From contig NZ_PQBZ01000002.1 in the NCBI RefSeq assembly GCF_002964665.1, positions 310,001-374,000 on the forward strand: a DNA stretch of 64,000 nt, read 5' to 3'. The DNA is from Pseudoalteromonas sp. T1lg23B (GTDB taxonomy: Bacteria > Pseudomonadota > Gammaproteobacteria > Enterobacterales > Alteromonadaceae). The stretch's first letter is position 1; each line of letters opens with the position of its first letter. Positions 38,265 to 47,871 of the stretch are shown here, one piece after another. A model generated the notes under the pieces. The model searched no databases, was not told the origin of the DNA, and saw only the letters and a program-made list of their open reading frames with translations. The position numbers and the translations under genes were made by a program.

Positions 38265-38810
38265 TTGCTTGATAGGTTTATATTTTTTGATTTGGCTTAT
38301 GCTATTCATGCTGTAAATATCACGGCCATGACTCTGACATTGCTGTTTTACTTGTTTTTCCAGCGAGTGAAGCAAGATGAGAGAATATCGGTATTACTGA
38401 GTCTTGGTTTAACCGCTGCATCTTATGCTGTTTCTTCTACGACGCTTTGGTGGCCTATCACGCTGGACTTTATGCATCCCTATTTATTGTATATTGTGTA
38501 TGACTGCCAACTGCTTGTACTGCTGTGGGCTTTACATAAAATATTAAGGCTTAAATATAGTTGTGCATTCTTTTATTTGCTCGCTTTTTCTTTAGGTAAC
38601 TGTCTCCTTCTCTTTATCATGTATATTGATCGTGTAGTGGTTGGAAATGAAGACGTTTGGTGGTACTGGTATGTGTACAGCATCTTAGCCAAAATTTTTG
38701 ATATATGTTTAACCATTGGGTTATGTACAAACAGAGATTTTCTGAGGTTAGCAGTGCTAAAAAAGAAAATTTTGGAACCTATAGGTCATCGATTGGCTTC
38801 TATTCGATGA
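38265..38810 (+). CDS. Small polytopic membrane protein, unknown family (copy 2)
   Basis: A 181-residue membrane protein of the same layout as its upstream neighbour, with matching positions YDCQLLVLLWALHK, IDRVVVGNEDVWWYWYVYS and TNRDFLR. The likely start is the TTG at 38265, which aligns with the ATG of copy 1; the first in-frame ATG would remove the first helix. The 127-base gap between copies has no coding frame. Conserved Trp, His, Asp and Asn residues at membrane boundaries suggest a common ligand or partner, but nothing more can be said. Confidence 0.65.
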   Translation: MLDRFIFFDLAYAIHAVNITAMTLTLLFYLFFQRVKQDERISVLLSLGLTAASYAVSSTTLWWPITLDFMHPYLLYIVYDCQLLVLLWALHKILRLKYSCAFFYLLAFSLGNCLLLFIMYIDRVVVGNEDVWWYWYVYSILAKIFDICLTIGLCTNRDFLRLAVLKKKILEPIGHRLASIR

Positions 38811-38878
38811 ACAGTGATTGGTATTGCGATAGCGAAAAAGTTGAGTAAAGCACCCTAAAGGAACTTTACTCTTTGATA

Positions 38879-40743
<1,865 letters not shown>

Positions 40744-40840
40744 TCAATAGAATTTGGCATATGGTAGCAATGTTTTACAGATATTTCACTGGTCTGCTTT
40801 GCACAATCTGCACTTATATCATATACCCTTTAGTGCTATT

Positions 40841-40880
40841 TTCACTTAGCCTAATTGGCTATACTGACCCAATTAGTGAA
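40841..40880. promoter_or_regulatory. Inverted repeat flanking a -10 element, likely TetR operator
   Basis: CTAATTGG (40851-40858) and CCAATTAG (40869-40876) are perfect inverted arms around a 10-base spacer that contains TATACT (40860-40865). TTTCAC before and GTGAAA after extend the symmetry. It lies 45 bases upstream of the TetR start, the usual place for an autoregulatory operator. Confidence 0.55.
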
Positions 40881-40920
40881 ACACATCCTAATATTAATCG
40901 CGTGTCATAGAGATCAGGAT

Positions 40921-41577
40921 ATGAATACCAAGGAAAAAATAATTCGTACCAGCATCGCTTTATTCAATTTACATGGAGAGCGGGCAATTACTACGAATCA
41001 CATAGCTTCAAACTTGGGTATAAGCCCAGGCAATTTGTACTACCATTTTAAAAATAAAGAAGACATTATTCGCAATATATTTTCTTTATACAGAGAGCAT
41101 TTAAGTACTCACTTTAAACCACTCAATACCGATTATGAGCCACTAGAGCAGTTAACAACGTACTTAGATTCATTATTTGACTTAATGTGGCGTTACCATT
41201 TTTTTTACGACAACCTTACTGATATTTTGGCAAGAGACGGCGTATTGAAAAAGCAATATATTGAGTTTCAGGCAGATCTATTTGAGCAGGTGCGCTCTGT
41301 CGTAATTGGTTTACGTACAAGCCGCGTTATTGATATTAGCGATGAGGACGCAAAAGAGCTGGCTCATGTGTTGAAAATGACGGTGAGTTTTTGGACGCCA
41401 TATGTCAAGGCGCGCAGAATGACAGGGGTGCTAGAGCAGCAAGATATCTACAATGGTATCGTGAAAGTACTGATGTTATTTAAGCCATATTGTACAGATT
41501 TAAGCTCAGCTAAAATTCAGGAGTTACAGGACCAATATCAACGCCTTGCGGATGAGTCATTACCTAGTATTGCGTGA
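40921..41577 (+). CDS. TetR-family transcriptional regulator
   Basis: A 218-residue regulator. The N-terminal helix-turn-helix is plain: KIIRTSIALFNLHGERAITTNHIASNLGISPGNLYYHFKNKEDII. Read in parts, ALFNLHGE, TTNHIASNLGISPGNLYYHF and KNKEDI are the standard TetR blocks. The C-terminal ligand domain (about 60-218) is of a type common in Alteromonadales with no known ligand. The ATG at 40921 follows AGGAT; upstream codons in frame lack a ribosome site. Likely autoregulated through the dyad upstream; targets unknown. Confidence 0.9.
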   Translation: MNTKEKIIRTSIALFNLHGERAITTNHIASNLGISPGNLYYHFKNKEDIIRNIFSLYREHLSTHFKPLNTDYEPLEQLTTYLDSLFDLMWRYHFFYDNLTDILARDGVLKKQYIEFQADLFEQVRSVVIGLRTSRVIDISDEDAKELAHVLKMTVSFWTPYVKARRMTGVLEQQDIYNGIVKVLMLFKPYCTDLSSAKIQELQDQYQRLADESLPSIA

Positions 41578-41633
41578 TATTGACAGCTAATTAGTTTGTT
41601 TATTTCCTAGACGCATAGAAATTTGATATACTC

Positions 41634-41656
41634 GCGCGCCCGATGTCTAGGCGCGC
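41634..41656. promoter_or_regulatory. GC-rich hairpin at the thiI transcription start region
   Basis: GCGCGCC (41634-41640) and GGCGCGC (41650-41656) pair perfectly around a nine-base loop, directly after a TATACT -10-like element at 41627-41632 and 27 bases before thiI. It may be an operator or a 5' leader hairpin; it is not a TPP riboswitch. Confidence 0.4.
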
Positions 41657-41682
41657 AATCGCCACGCAAAAGAGTTATTTCT

Positions 41683-43143
41683 ATGTTTAAATTTATCGTC
41701 AAACTGCACCCTGAAATTGCCATCAAAAGCAAATCAGTTCGTAAACGCTTCACCAAACTTCTAGAGAAGAATATTGAAATTCTTCTAAGCCGTGTTGACG
41801 AGCAAATCAAAGTAAAGAATAACTGGGACAATATTACGGTTACCAGCGCTAAATCGGATCAATCAACACGTGATGCATTGATAGATAATTTAAAGCGCGT
41901 GCCTGGAATCGTGCAATTTATTGAAGTGCAAGAAACGCACTTTGAAAGCCTTGACGATATTTATCAGCGTACCTTAGCACTTGCTGGCCACACCATTGAA
42001 AACAAAACTTTCTGTGTTCGCGTGAAACGCAGAGGCAACCACGACTTTACTTCAAGCGATGTAGAGCGCTATGTGGGTGGTGGACTGAATCAAAATGTAT
42101 CAGGTGCAAGCGTTAAACTTAGCAAGCCTGAAGTGACGGTAAAAATCGAGATAAAAGATGATTTAGCATATATCGTAACGCACACGCACTATGGTATTGG
42201 CGGCTTCCCTTTACCAACACAAGAAGATGTATTGTCACTTATCTCAGGTGGCTTTGACTCAGGTGTTGCCACTTATCAAATGATCCGTAAAGGTGCTCGC
42301 ACGCATTTCTTATTCTTCAATCTTGGCGGCGCGGCACATGAAATAGGGGTTAAGCAGGTCAGTCATTACCTGTGGAAGCAATACAGCTCAACCCACAAAG
42401 TTAAATTTATTACCGTTGATTTTGAGCCCGTGGTCGCCGAAATTTTGGAAAACATTGAAAATGGGCAAATGGGCGTGGTTCTCAAGCGTATGATGATGAG
42501 AGCTGGCAGCCAAATAGCGGAGCGTTTTAATATTCCGGCTTTAGTTACCGGTGAAAGTATCGGTCAGGTGTCAAGCCAAACATTGGCGAACTTGAATGTG
42601 ATAGACAGAGTGACGGAAACATTAATAGTGCGCCCACTGATCCAGCACGATAAGGCTGATATCATCAAGATTGCTCGTGAAATAGGCACTATTGAAATGG
42701 CGGAAGCAATGCCAGAGTATTGTGGTGTGATTTCTAAAAAGCCGACAGTGAAAGCTAAGCTTGAAACTATCTTAGCAGAAGAGCAAAAGTTCGATTTTGA
42801 TGTATTGGACACGGTTGTAGCAAATGCTACGGTGAAAGACATTCGAGATATAGAGGCAGAAGCAAAAGAAGAAGTTAAAGAAGCTGAAACCGCCAGTGAG
42901 TTGCCTGCGAATGGCGTTGTTTTGGATATTCGCTCGCCAGATGAAGAAGATGCTAACCCACTGGAAATCGACGGGGTGGAAGTGGTTCATTTACCATTCT
43001 TTAGACTCGCCACCAAGTTTGCGGATTTACCACAAGACAAAGAATATTATCTCTACTGTGCCAAGGGCGTAATGAGTCAGTTACAAGCGCTAATATTGCA
43101 TGAAAACGGCTTCAAAAACGTCAAAGTGTACAAGCCAGAATAA
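41683..43143 (+). CDS. thiI: tRNA 4-thiouridine synthase
   Basis: Inserts sulfur at U8 of tRNA and takes part in thiazole synthesis. The 486-residue protein has a ferredoxin-like and THUMP N-terminal part, the PP-loop SGGFDSGVATYQ, and a C-terminal rhodanese domain with the sulfur-carrying Cys in YLYCAKGVMSQLQ. The rhodanese extension is typical of gammaproteobacterial ThiI (about 482 residues in E. coli). The ATG at 41683 gives the usual MFKFIVKLHPEI start. A terminator follows. Confidence 0.96.
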   Translation: MFKFIVKLHPEIAIKSKSVRKRFTKLLEKNIEILLSRVDEQIKVKNNWDNITVTSAKSDQSTRDALIDNLKRVPGIVQFIEVQETHFESLDDIYQRTLALAGHTIENKTFCVRVKRRGNHDFTSSDVERYVGGGLNQNVSGASVKLSKPEVTVKIEIKDDLAYIVTHTHYGIGGFPLPTQEDVLSLISGGFDSGVATYQMIRKGARTHFLFFNLGGAAHEIGVKQVSHYLWKQYSSTHKVKFITVDFEPVVAEILENIENGQMGVVLKRMMMRAGSQIAERFNIPALVTGESIGQVSSQTLANLNVIDRVTETLIVRPLIQHDKADIIKIAREIGTIEMAEAMPEYCGVISKKPTVKAKLETILAEEQKFDFDVLDTVVANATVKDIRDIEAEAKEEVKEAETASELPANGVVLDIRSPDEEDANPLEIDGVEVVHLPFFRLATKFADLPQDKEYYLYCAKGVMSQLQALILHENGFKNVKVYKPE

Positions 43144-43152
43144 CAAAATTAG

Positions 43153-43182
43153 CTAAAAGCCGAGCATGTCTCGGCTTTTTAG
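43153..43182. terminator. Terminator between thiI and the panE-like gene
   Basis: CTAAAAGCCGAG and CTCGGCTTTTTAG form a perfect stem with loop CATGT, ten bases after the thiI stop. A and T runs allow use from both sides. Confidence 0.9.
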
Positions 43183-44072
43183 TGCTCTGTTGTTAGTGCC
43201 TGTAGCATGTGTGCGTTATACGGTGTTGCTACATTGAGTGATTTGCCCAGCGCAACAACATACCCACAAATCGCCTCAATTTCCGTTTTTCTACCATGTT
43301 TTAGATCTTGCGCCATAGACGAAAAGTTGGCGCTGGTACGTGACATCACCAGATACGCACTATCTAACGCCTGAGGTAATGACACTTTCACGCCGGCCTT
43401 ATTGGCAACGGTACATGCTTCATTGAGTAACGCGAGAATGGTCGCGCTGAATTTTGGCTGGCGCAGTTGCCCATTAGGTATTTGATGTAATGCGGTTAAA
43501 GGATTAATCGCAATATTGACTAACAGTTTTTGCCAACGTAGCAGGGTGATGTCTTCGTGAATAAAGCATGCTGGCATTATGTCTTGAAAAAATGTCTCAA
43601 ATACACGCTTGATCATGGCGTGCGCCTTTACATTACACGCACCTAAATAAGTATCGCCGTAACCCGTTATTTTAACATGATGGTTATCCAACTTTAACGC
43701 GCCACGAGCGGTACTGAGAAAAAACAATGCCTGATCCGGTGTAAGCTGGTTGATAACCTCACTCAGATCATACATACCGTTATGGCTAATGAATATATTT
43801 GCTTCGTCAGATAAATAGGGAAGTACATCGGTGATAGCCTGTGACACTTGATAGGCTTTTACGCAAATAAAGCAATGAGTAATAGACCGTGGCTGGATGT
43901 GTGCTAGTAAAACTGGCTTGGCGTTAATCTTTTTGGTTTGTTGGGATTCACTGATTACCCATTTTTGAGCGGGAAGAGCGCGGGTGATCACTGAAACATG
44001 ATGGCGCTGACTCAAAGCATGAGCCAATGACAATCCAATCGCGCCAGCACCAACAACATACACATCAGTCAT
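43179..44072 (-). CDS. panE: 2-dehydropantoate 2-reductase-like protein
   Basis: An NADPH-dependent ketopantoate reductase-like enzyme of about 297 residues. It starts MTDVYVVGAGAIGLSLAHAL (Rossmann GxGxxG), has HCFICVKAYQV, ISHNGMYD and the ketopantoate-domain segment WQKLLVNIAINPLTAL with the catalytic Lys, then DLKHGRKTEIEAICGYVV. The ATG at 44072 fits the family start; a GTG at 44084 is also open. It overlaps the VanZ-like gene. The symbol is a family-level call. Confidence 0.87.
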   Translation of the reverse strand: MTDVYVVGAGAIGLSLAHALSQRHHVSVITRALPAQKWVISESQQTKKINAKPVLLAHIQPRSITHCFICVKAYQVSQAITDVLPYLSDEANIFISHNGMYDLSEVINQLTPDQALFFLSTARGALKLDNHHVKITGYGDTYLGACNVKAHAMIKRVFETFFQDIMPACFIHEDITLLRWQKLLVNIAINPLTALHQIPNGQLRQPKFSATILALLNEACTVANKAGVKVSLPQALDSAYLVMSRTSANFSSMAQDLKHGRKTEIEAICGYVVALGKSLNVATPYNAHMLQALTTEH

Positions 44073-44415
44073 ATTTCTTTGCACGCCACTTATTGTGTGC
44101 CATATACATGGCGTAGTAACTCAAGGCCCCTAAAAAGTCAGCGATGAAATCTCCCAGCGAGGCTTGTCTGTATGGCAAGCTATCCTGCATGACCTCAATG
44201 CCAATGCCGTAACTTGCTAATAACACGAGCTGTGTGATCATCGGCCACTTAAAGGCATGATGCATGATAAATGCTAGTGCAAAAAATATAGCAAAATGAA
44301 CTACTTTGTCCGCGTGTTGAAAGCGAATACCTGAATGTTGAAACTCTTTGGCAAACAGGTAAGTACACACAGCGAGGGTGACCAACAATAAAACTTGATA
44401 AACGCGCCTTGTCAC
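44065..44415 (-). CDS. VanZ-like membrane protein
   Basis: A 116-residue protein with about four hydrophobic helices and the VanZ-family pattern: an N-terminal helix, then DKVVHFAIFFALAF, then a helix ending in GIGIEVMQDSLPYRQASLGDFIADFLGAL (two parts, GIEVMQDSLP and ASLGDFIADFLG). The HF and GD residues are the conserved ones. Function of small VanZ proteins outside vancomycin resistance is unclear. It is upstream of and coupled to the panE-like gene. Confidence 0.8.
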   Translation of the reverse strand: MTRRVYQVLLLVTLAVCTYLFAKEFQHSGIRFQHADKVVHFAIFFALAFIMHHAFKWPMITQLVLLASYGIGIEVMQDSLPYRQASLGDFIADFLGALSYYAMYMAHNKWRAKKYD

Positions 44416-44554
44416 TATACTTCCTAAAGATAAATAGCCGCTAATTTGGGGTCAAGTATATCATCTAAAACTGGCTGGTGGGTGAATATCACTTTTTTCC
44501 CACATTCTTATTTAGGTTGATATAATCGTGATATTCATATTTTAGGAGAATAAC

Positions 44555-45037
44555 ATGCCTTCTTTTGACATTGTGTCTGAAATTGAGATGACAGAAGCAA
44601 AAAACGCGGTTGATAACGCAAAACGAGAGTTGGAAACTCGTTATGACTTTCGTGGTGTTGATGCATCGATCGAGTTCAATAATGACGTGATCACTTTGAA
44701 AGCTGAAGCGGATCCACAAGTTATGCAGCTTTTTGATATTTTAGCCAGTAAAGCATCTAAGCGTGGTTTAGATGTGGCAAGCTTAGAGCTTAAAGACATT
44801 GAACGTGCAGGTAAACACGTCTCACGTAAAGTTGGACTAAAACAGGGTATTGAAAAAGAAATGGCCAAGAAACTGGTCAAGCTGATCAAAGATTCGAAAA
44901 TCAAAGTACAGGCTGCGATTCAGGGTGAAGAAGTTCGAGTTACAGGTAAAAAGCGTGACGATTTACAAGAAGTAATGCAGCTGATCCGCACCAGTGATTT
45001 AGGCCAGCCTTTTCAATTCAAAAACTTCCGCGATTAA
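44555..45037 (+). CDS. yajQ: YajQ-family nucleotide-binding protein
   Basis: A 160-residue cytoplasmic protein starting [22 protein letters not shown], with [20 protein letters not shown] [12 protein letters not shown] and [15 protein letters not shown], the standard YajQ blocks. Members bind nucleotides; a Xanthomonas relative binds c-di-GMP. AGGAGAAT precedes the ATG. Single gene closed by a hairpin at 45086-45116. Confidence 0.95.
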   Translation: MPSFDIVSEIEMTEAKNAVDNAKRELETRYDFRGVDASIEFNNDVITLKAEADPQVMQLFDILASKASKRGLDVASLELKDIERAGKHVSRKVGLKQGIEKEMAKKLVKLIKDSKIKVQAAIQGEEVRVTGKKRDDLQEVMQLIRTSDLGQPFQFKNFRD

Positions 45038-45085
45038 TGCTAGTAAAGCAATCTGCTCATTTTGCTTTTGCTAGGCCATCAACCA

Positions 45086-45116
45086 CTAAAGCAAGTAACT
45101 CATCTTACTTGCTTTA
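45086..45116 (+). terminator. Terminator after yajQ
   Basis: CTAAAGCAAGTAA and TTACTTGCTTTAG form a perfect 13-base stem; the T tract is short. Confidence 0.75.
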
Positions 45117-45169
45117 GATTTCTAGACGTCCATTGACAATCATTCATAAACTTCGCACAATAGCGCCTC

Positions 45170-45340
45170 TTTTCAAGGTGCTTAGTTTGGTAATGTAATA
45201 TTACCCAGATCAGTTTGTATCATTTAATCAGCTAAGATAATCGGGAAGTTGGTGACAATCACAGGAATGAGCGAAATCCAACACTGCCCCCGCAACGGTG
45301 ATGCCTTTATGGCTCAGTCCGGAGACCGGCCTTGAAGTCG
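45170..45340 (+). ncRNA. Cobalamin riboswitch upstream of btuB
   Basis: The leader contains the B12-box signature: GGGAAGTTGGTG, GCGAAATCCAACACTGCCCCCGC (read in parts ATCCAACACTG and CCCCCGCAACGGTG) and CAGTCCGGAGACCGGCC. These are the conserved core elements of AdoCbl-binding riboswitches. It lies 46 bases before the btuB ATG, so it should shut btuB when cobalamin is plentiful, probably by blocking translation initiation; no clear terminator is seen. Confidence 0.93.
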
Positions 45341-45385
45341 ACTTACTAGTATTACTTGTGCGGTGGGCGCAAGTTTGGGGATATC

Positions 45386-47260
45386 ATGCAAAACAAATCT
45401 ACTTTGGCAGTGGCTATTTTAGCTGCTGTGTCTTCTGGCGTCTGGGCAAAAGACCACAATGAGCATATTGAGCGCATTACTGTCACAGCGAACAAATTTG
45501 AGCAATCAATTAATAACACCCTCACAACCGTCAATGTGATTGAACGAGAAGAAATTGAGCAAAGTAATCTTAGAGATTTGCCCTCTTTACTTAATACCGT
45601 TGCAGGTATTGATGTAGTCAGAAACGGTGGCTTGGGGCAAAAAGCCAGTGTTTTTGTGCGCGGTGCAACAACCAAATATGTGTTAGTGCTGATTGATGGT
45701 GTGCGAGTGAGTGATGCGAGCTCTGGCGATGTATCATTTACCAACGTTCCTATTAACAGTATTGAACGCATTGAAGTCGTAAAGGGTGCTAAGGCTGCAA
45801 TTTATGGCTCTGATGCGTTGGCTGGCGTGATCAACATCATTACGCGTAAGGCGCAACAACAGCAAATTAGTGTTACTTCAGGTAGTCATAACTATGTGAA
45901 CTATCAACAAGCAGGGCACTTTAACTCAGATTCACTGTCATTAAGTTTCAATTTGGGTTACGAAGACACAGATGGTTATGATGTCACTAGTAAAGACCCC
46001 CAACTTCCATTAAATAAAGATCATGACAGTGACGGTTACCACACAAAAAATATCGGCTTTAATCTAAGTTATGATCATGCTGAGGTTGGTACTGTTTCGG
46101 CACGCGCACAGTATAGCGAAGGCGAAGGTGAGTATGATAATGCTTGGGGTAATGATGCATATGAATTTGAAAACTATGTCACCAGACTTGCATGGGAAAA
46201 ACAACATGGTCTGTTGCAGCACTACGCCAGTGTAAGTATCTCTCAGCAGGAGAATACGCAAATTGGCACAGCAAATCATGATGTTTATAGTACCGAACGC
46301 GTAGAGCTAGAATATCGTGCGCTATATCGTTGGTCTGACGCATTACAACTGGCCGCGGGTGTGAGTCAGCTCAATGAAGATTTAAGTAATGCATCAGCCG
46401 AATTTAGCCATTCGGATCGTACCAATAAAGCCATATTTGTAGGTGGCTTCTTTGAGCAAGGTCCATGGTTGGCAAATGCGGTTGTCAGAAGCGATGATTA
46501 TGACTTTCACGGTAGAGCCAATACTTACACTGTGGGAATTGGCTATCAGGTCAACAATATTGTTACCTTTAGGGCAAACCATGGCACTGCATTTAGAGCG
46601 CCAACGCTGACACATGCTTATGTTAAGAATAGCCCTTGGTATGTGCCAAACCCTGATATTAAACCAGAAGAAGCGAGCAACAGTGAAGTGGGTGTCACAC
46701 TCGATACTCGATGGGGTAAGTATGACGTTGCACTATTTGATAACAAGATAGATCAGATGATTGTCAACGTGCCAAATGAAACTGGTAAGTACATAGCATC
46801 TAACGTTGATCAAGCCACCATGAGGGGCGTAGAGTTATCTGCTGCGGTCTCTGTTTGGGGTGTTGAGCATAGAGCCAATTTAACCTTGCTAGATGCTAAG
46901 GATAAAACCACAGGTAAAGCCTTGGTTCGTCGTCCAGACACTGCGTTTAATTACACATTGGTTAAGTCGTGGGAAAAGCTAGATGCTAGCATCACCATGC
47001 TTTACCGCTCATCAAGGCCTACCATTCCTTTATATGATAGCCAGTTTAATGCGCATAACAAAGAGCTCAGTGGTTACACCGTTTTCAATTTGGCCGCTAA
47101 CTACGCCTTATTTGAGAACGTAAAGTTGTCCGCCAGATTGGAGAACTTAACCGATAAAAGCTATTTGACTGCCGCCACAGGACTTGCCAGTGATGGTGAG
47201 ATATTGGGGTATGTTCCATTTGGCAGACAGGCTTATGTTGGCGTATCCGTTAGCTTCTAA
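45386..47260 (+). CDS. btuB: TonB-dependent vitamin B12 receptor
   Basis: A 624-residue outer-membrane receptor. Signal peptide ends near VWAKDH; the TonB box ERITVTAN follows, then the plug domain (VFVRGATTKYVLVLIDGVRV; IERIEVVKGAKAAIYGSDALAGVINI, each in parts) and a 22-strand-type barrel ending in VSVSF with terminal Phe. The riboswitch directly upstream fixes the substrate as cobalamin. The ATG at 45386 follows GGGGA; an upstream ATG at 45356 would overlap the leader structure. Monocistronic with a terminator. Confidence 0.95.
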   Translation: MQNKSTLAVAILAAVSSGVWAKDHNEHIERITVTANKFEQSINNTLTTVNVIEREEIEQSNLRDLPSLLNTVAGIDVVRNGGLGQKASVFVRGATTKYVLVLIDGVRVSDASSGDVSFTNVPINSIERIEVVKGAKAAIYGSDALAGVINIITRKAQQQQISVTSGSHNYVNYQQAGHFNSDSLSLSFNLGYEDTDGYDVTSKDPQLPLNKDHDSDGYHTKNIGFNLSYDHAEVGTVSARAQYSEGEGEYDNAWGNDAYEFENYVTRLAWEKQHGLLQHYASVSISQQENTQIGTANHDVYSTERVELEYRALYRWSDALQLAAGVSQLNEDLSNASAEFSHSDRTNKAIFVGGFFEQGPWLANAVVRSDDYDFHGRANTYTVGIGYQVNNIVTFRANHGTAFRAPTLTHAYVKNSPWYVPNPDIKPEEASNSEVGVTLDTRWGKYDVALFDNKIDQMIVNVPNETGKYIASNVDQATMRGVELSAAVSVWGVEHRANLTLLDAKDKTTGKALVRRPDTAFNYTLVKSWEKLDASITMLYRSSRPTIPLYDSQFNAHNKELSGYTVFNLAANYALFENVKLSARLENLTDKSYLTAATGLASDGEILGYVPFGRQAYVGVSVSF

Positions 47261-47282
47261 ATTGAATGTTCAACAATAAATT

Positions 47283-47316
47283 AAAAGGCGGATTGTCATA
47301 TCATCCGCCTTTTTTA
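47283..47316. terminator. Bidirectional terminator between btuB and msrA
   Basis: AAAAGGCGGAT and ATCCGCCTTTTTT form the stem around a nine-base loop between convergent genes. Confidence 0.9.
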
Positions 47317-47328
47317 GTATTTAGTGTT

Positions 47329-47871
47329 CTAAGCTTCGCTATCGAGTAAGTGCTCGCTAAAGCATTGCTGAAATTTAGCCAGCTTTGGCGCTATCATCAC
47401 ACTGCAATATCCTTGAGTTGGATTGTTCGCGTAATAGTCTTGATGGTAGCTCTCTGCGCTGTAAAACTGGCAAGCTTCACTAAGCTCGGTAACAATGGCG
47501 TTATTATAGTGCTTCTGCTGTGACTCTATCGTCATTTTAGCTTGTTGAAGCTGTTGCTCGTTATGATAAAAAATGACGCTGCGGTACTGAGTACCAATGT
47601 CATTACCTTGACGATTCAGTTGAGTTGGATCGTGTAAAGTAAAAAACATGCTTAATAGTTGCATATAGCTTATTTGCTGTGGATCGAATTTTATTTCCAC
47701 CACCTCAGCATGGCCACTATCACCACGACAAATTTGCTCGTAAGTTGGTTGTTGTGTGTGTCCACCACAGTAACCTGAGCGTACTTCCAAAACACCTTTT
47801 ACGCGACGAAAAGCGGCATCTATGCACCAAAAGCAGCCACCACCTAAAGTGGCAATATGTACGTCATTCAT
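47329..47871 (-). CDS. msrA: Peptide methionine sulfoxide reductase A
   Basis: Repairs the S-epimer of methionine sulfoxide. The 180-residue protein begins with [15 protein letters not shown], containing the catalytic Cys of the GCFW motif, and has [28 protein letters not shown] and [10 protein letters not shown] further on. Length suits the cytosolic MsrA type. Its ATG overlaps the RND pump stop by eight bases, so it is the last gene of the efflux operon, an unusual coupling of oxidative repair to efflux. Confidence 0.95.
   Translation of the reverse strand: MNDVHIATLGGGCFWCIDAAFRRVKGVLEVRSGYCGGHTQQPTYEQICRGDSGHAEVVEIKFDPQQISYMQLLSMFFTLHDPTQLNRQGNDIGTQYRSVIFYHNEQQLQQAKMTIESQQKHYNNAIVTELSEACQFYSAESYHQDYYANNPTQGYCSVMIAPKLAKFQQCFSEHLLDSEA

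Noticed and set aside
45352..45771. 139-codon minus-strand frame over the riboswitch and btuB start
   Set aside because: Overlaps a clear riboswitch and signal-peptide region on the other strand; low-complexity shadow.
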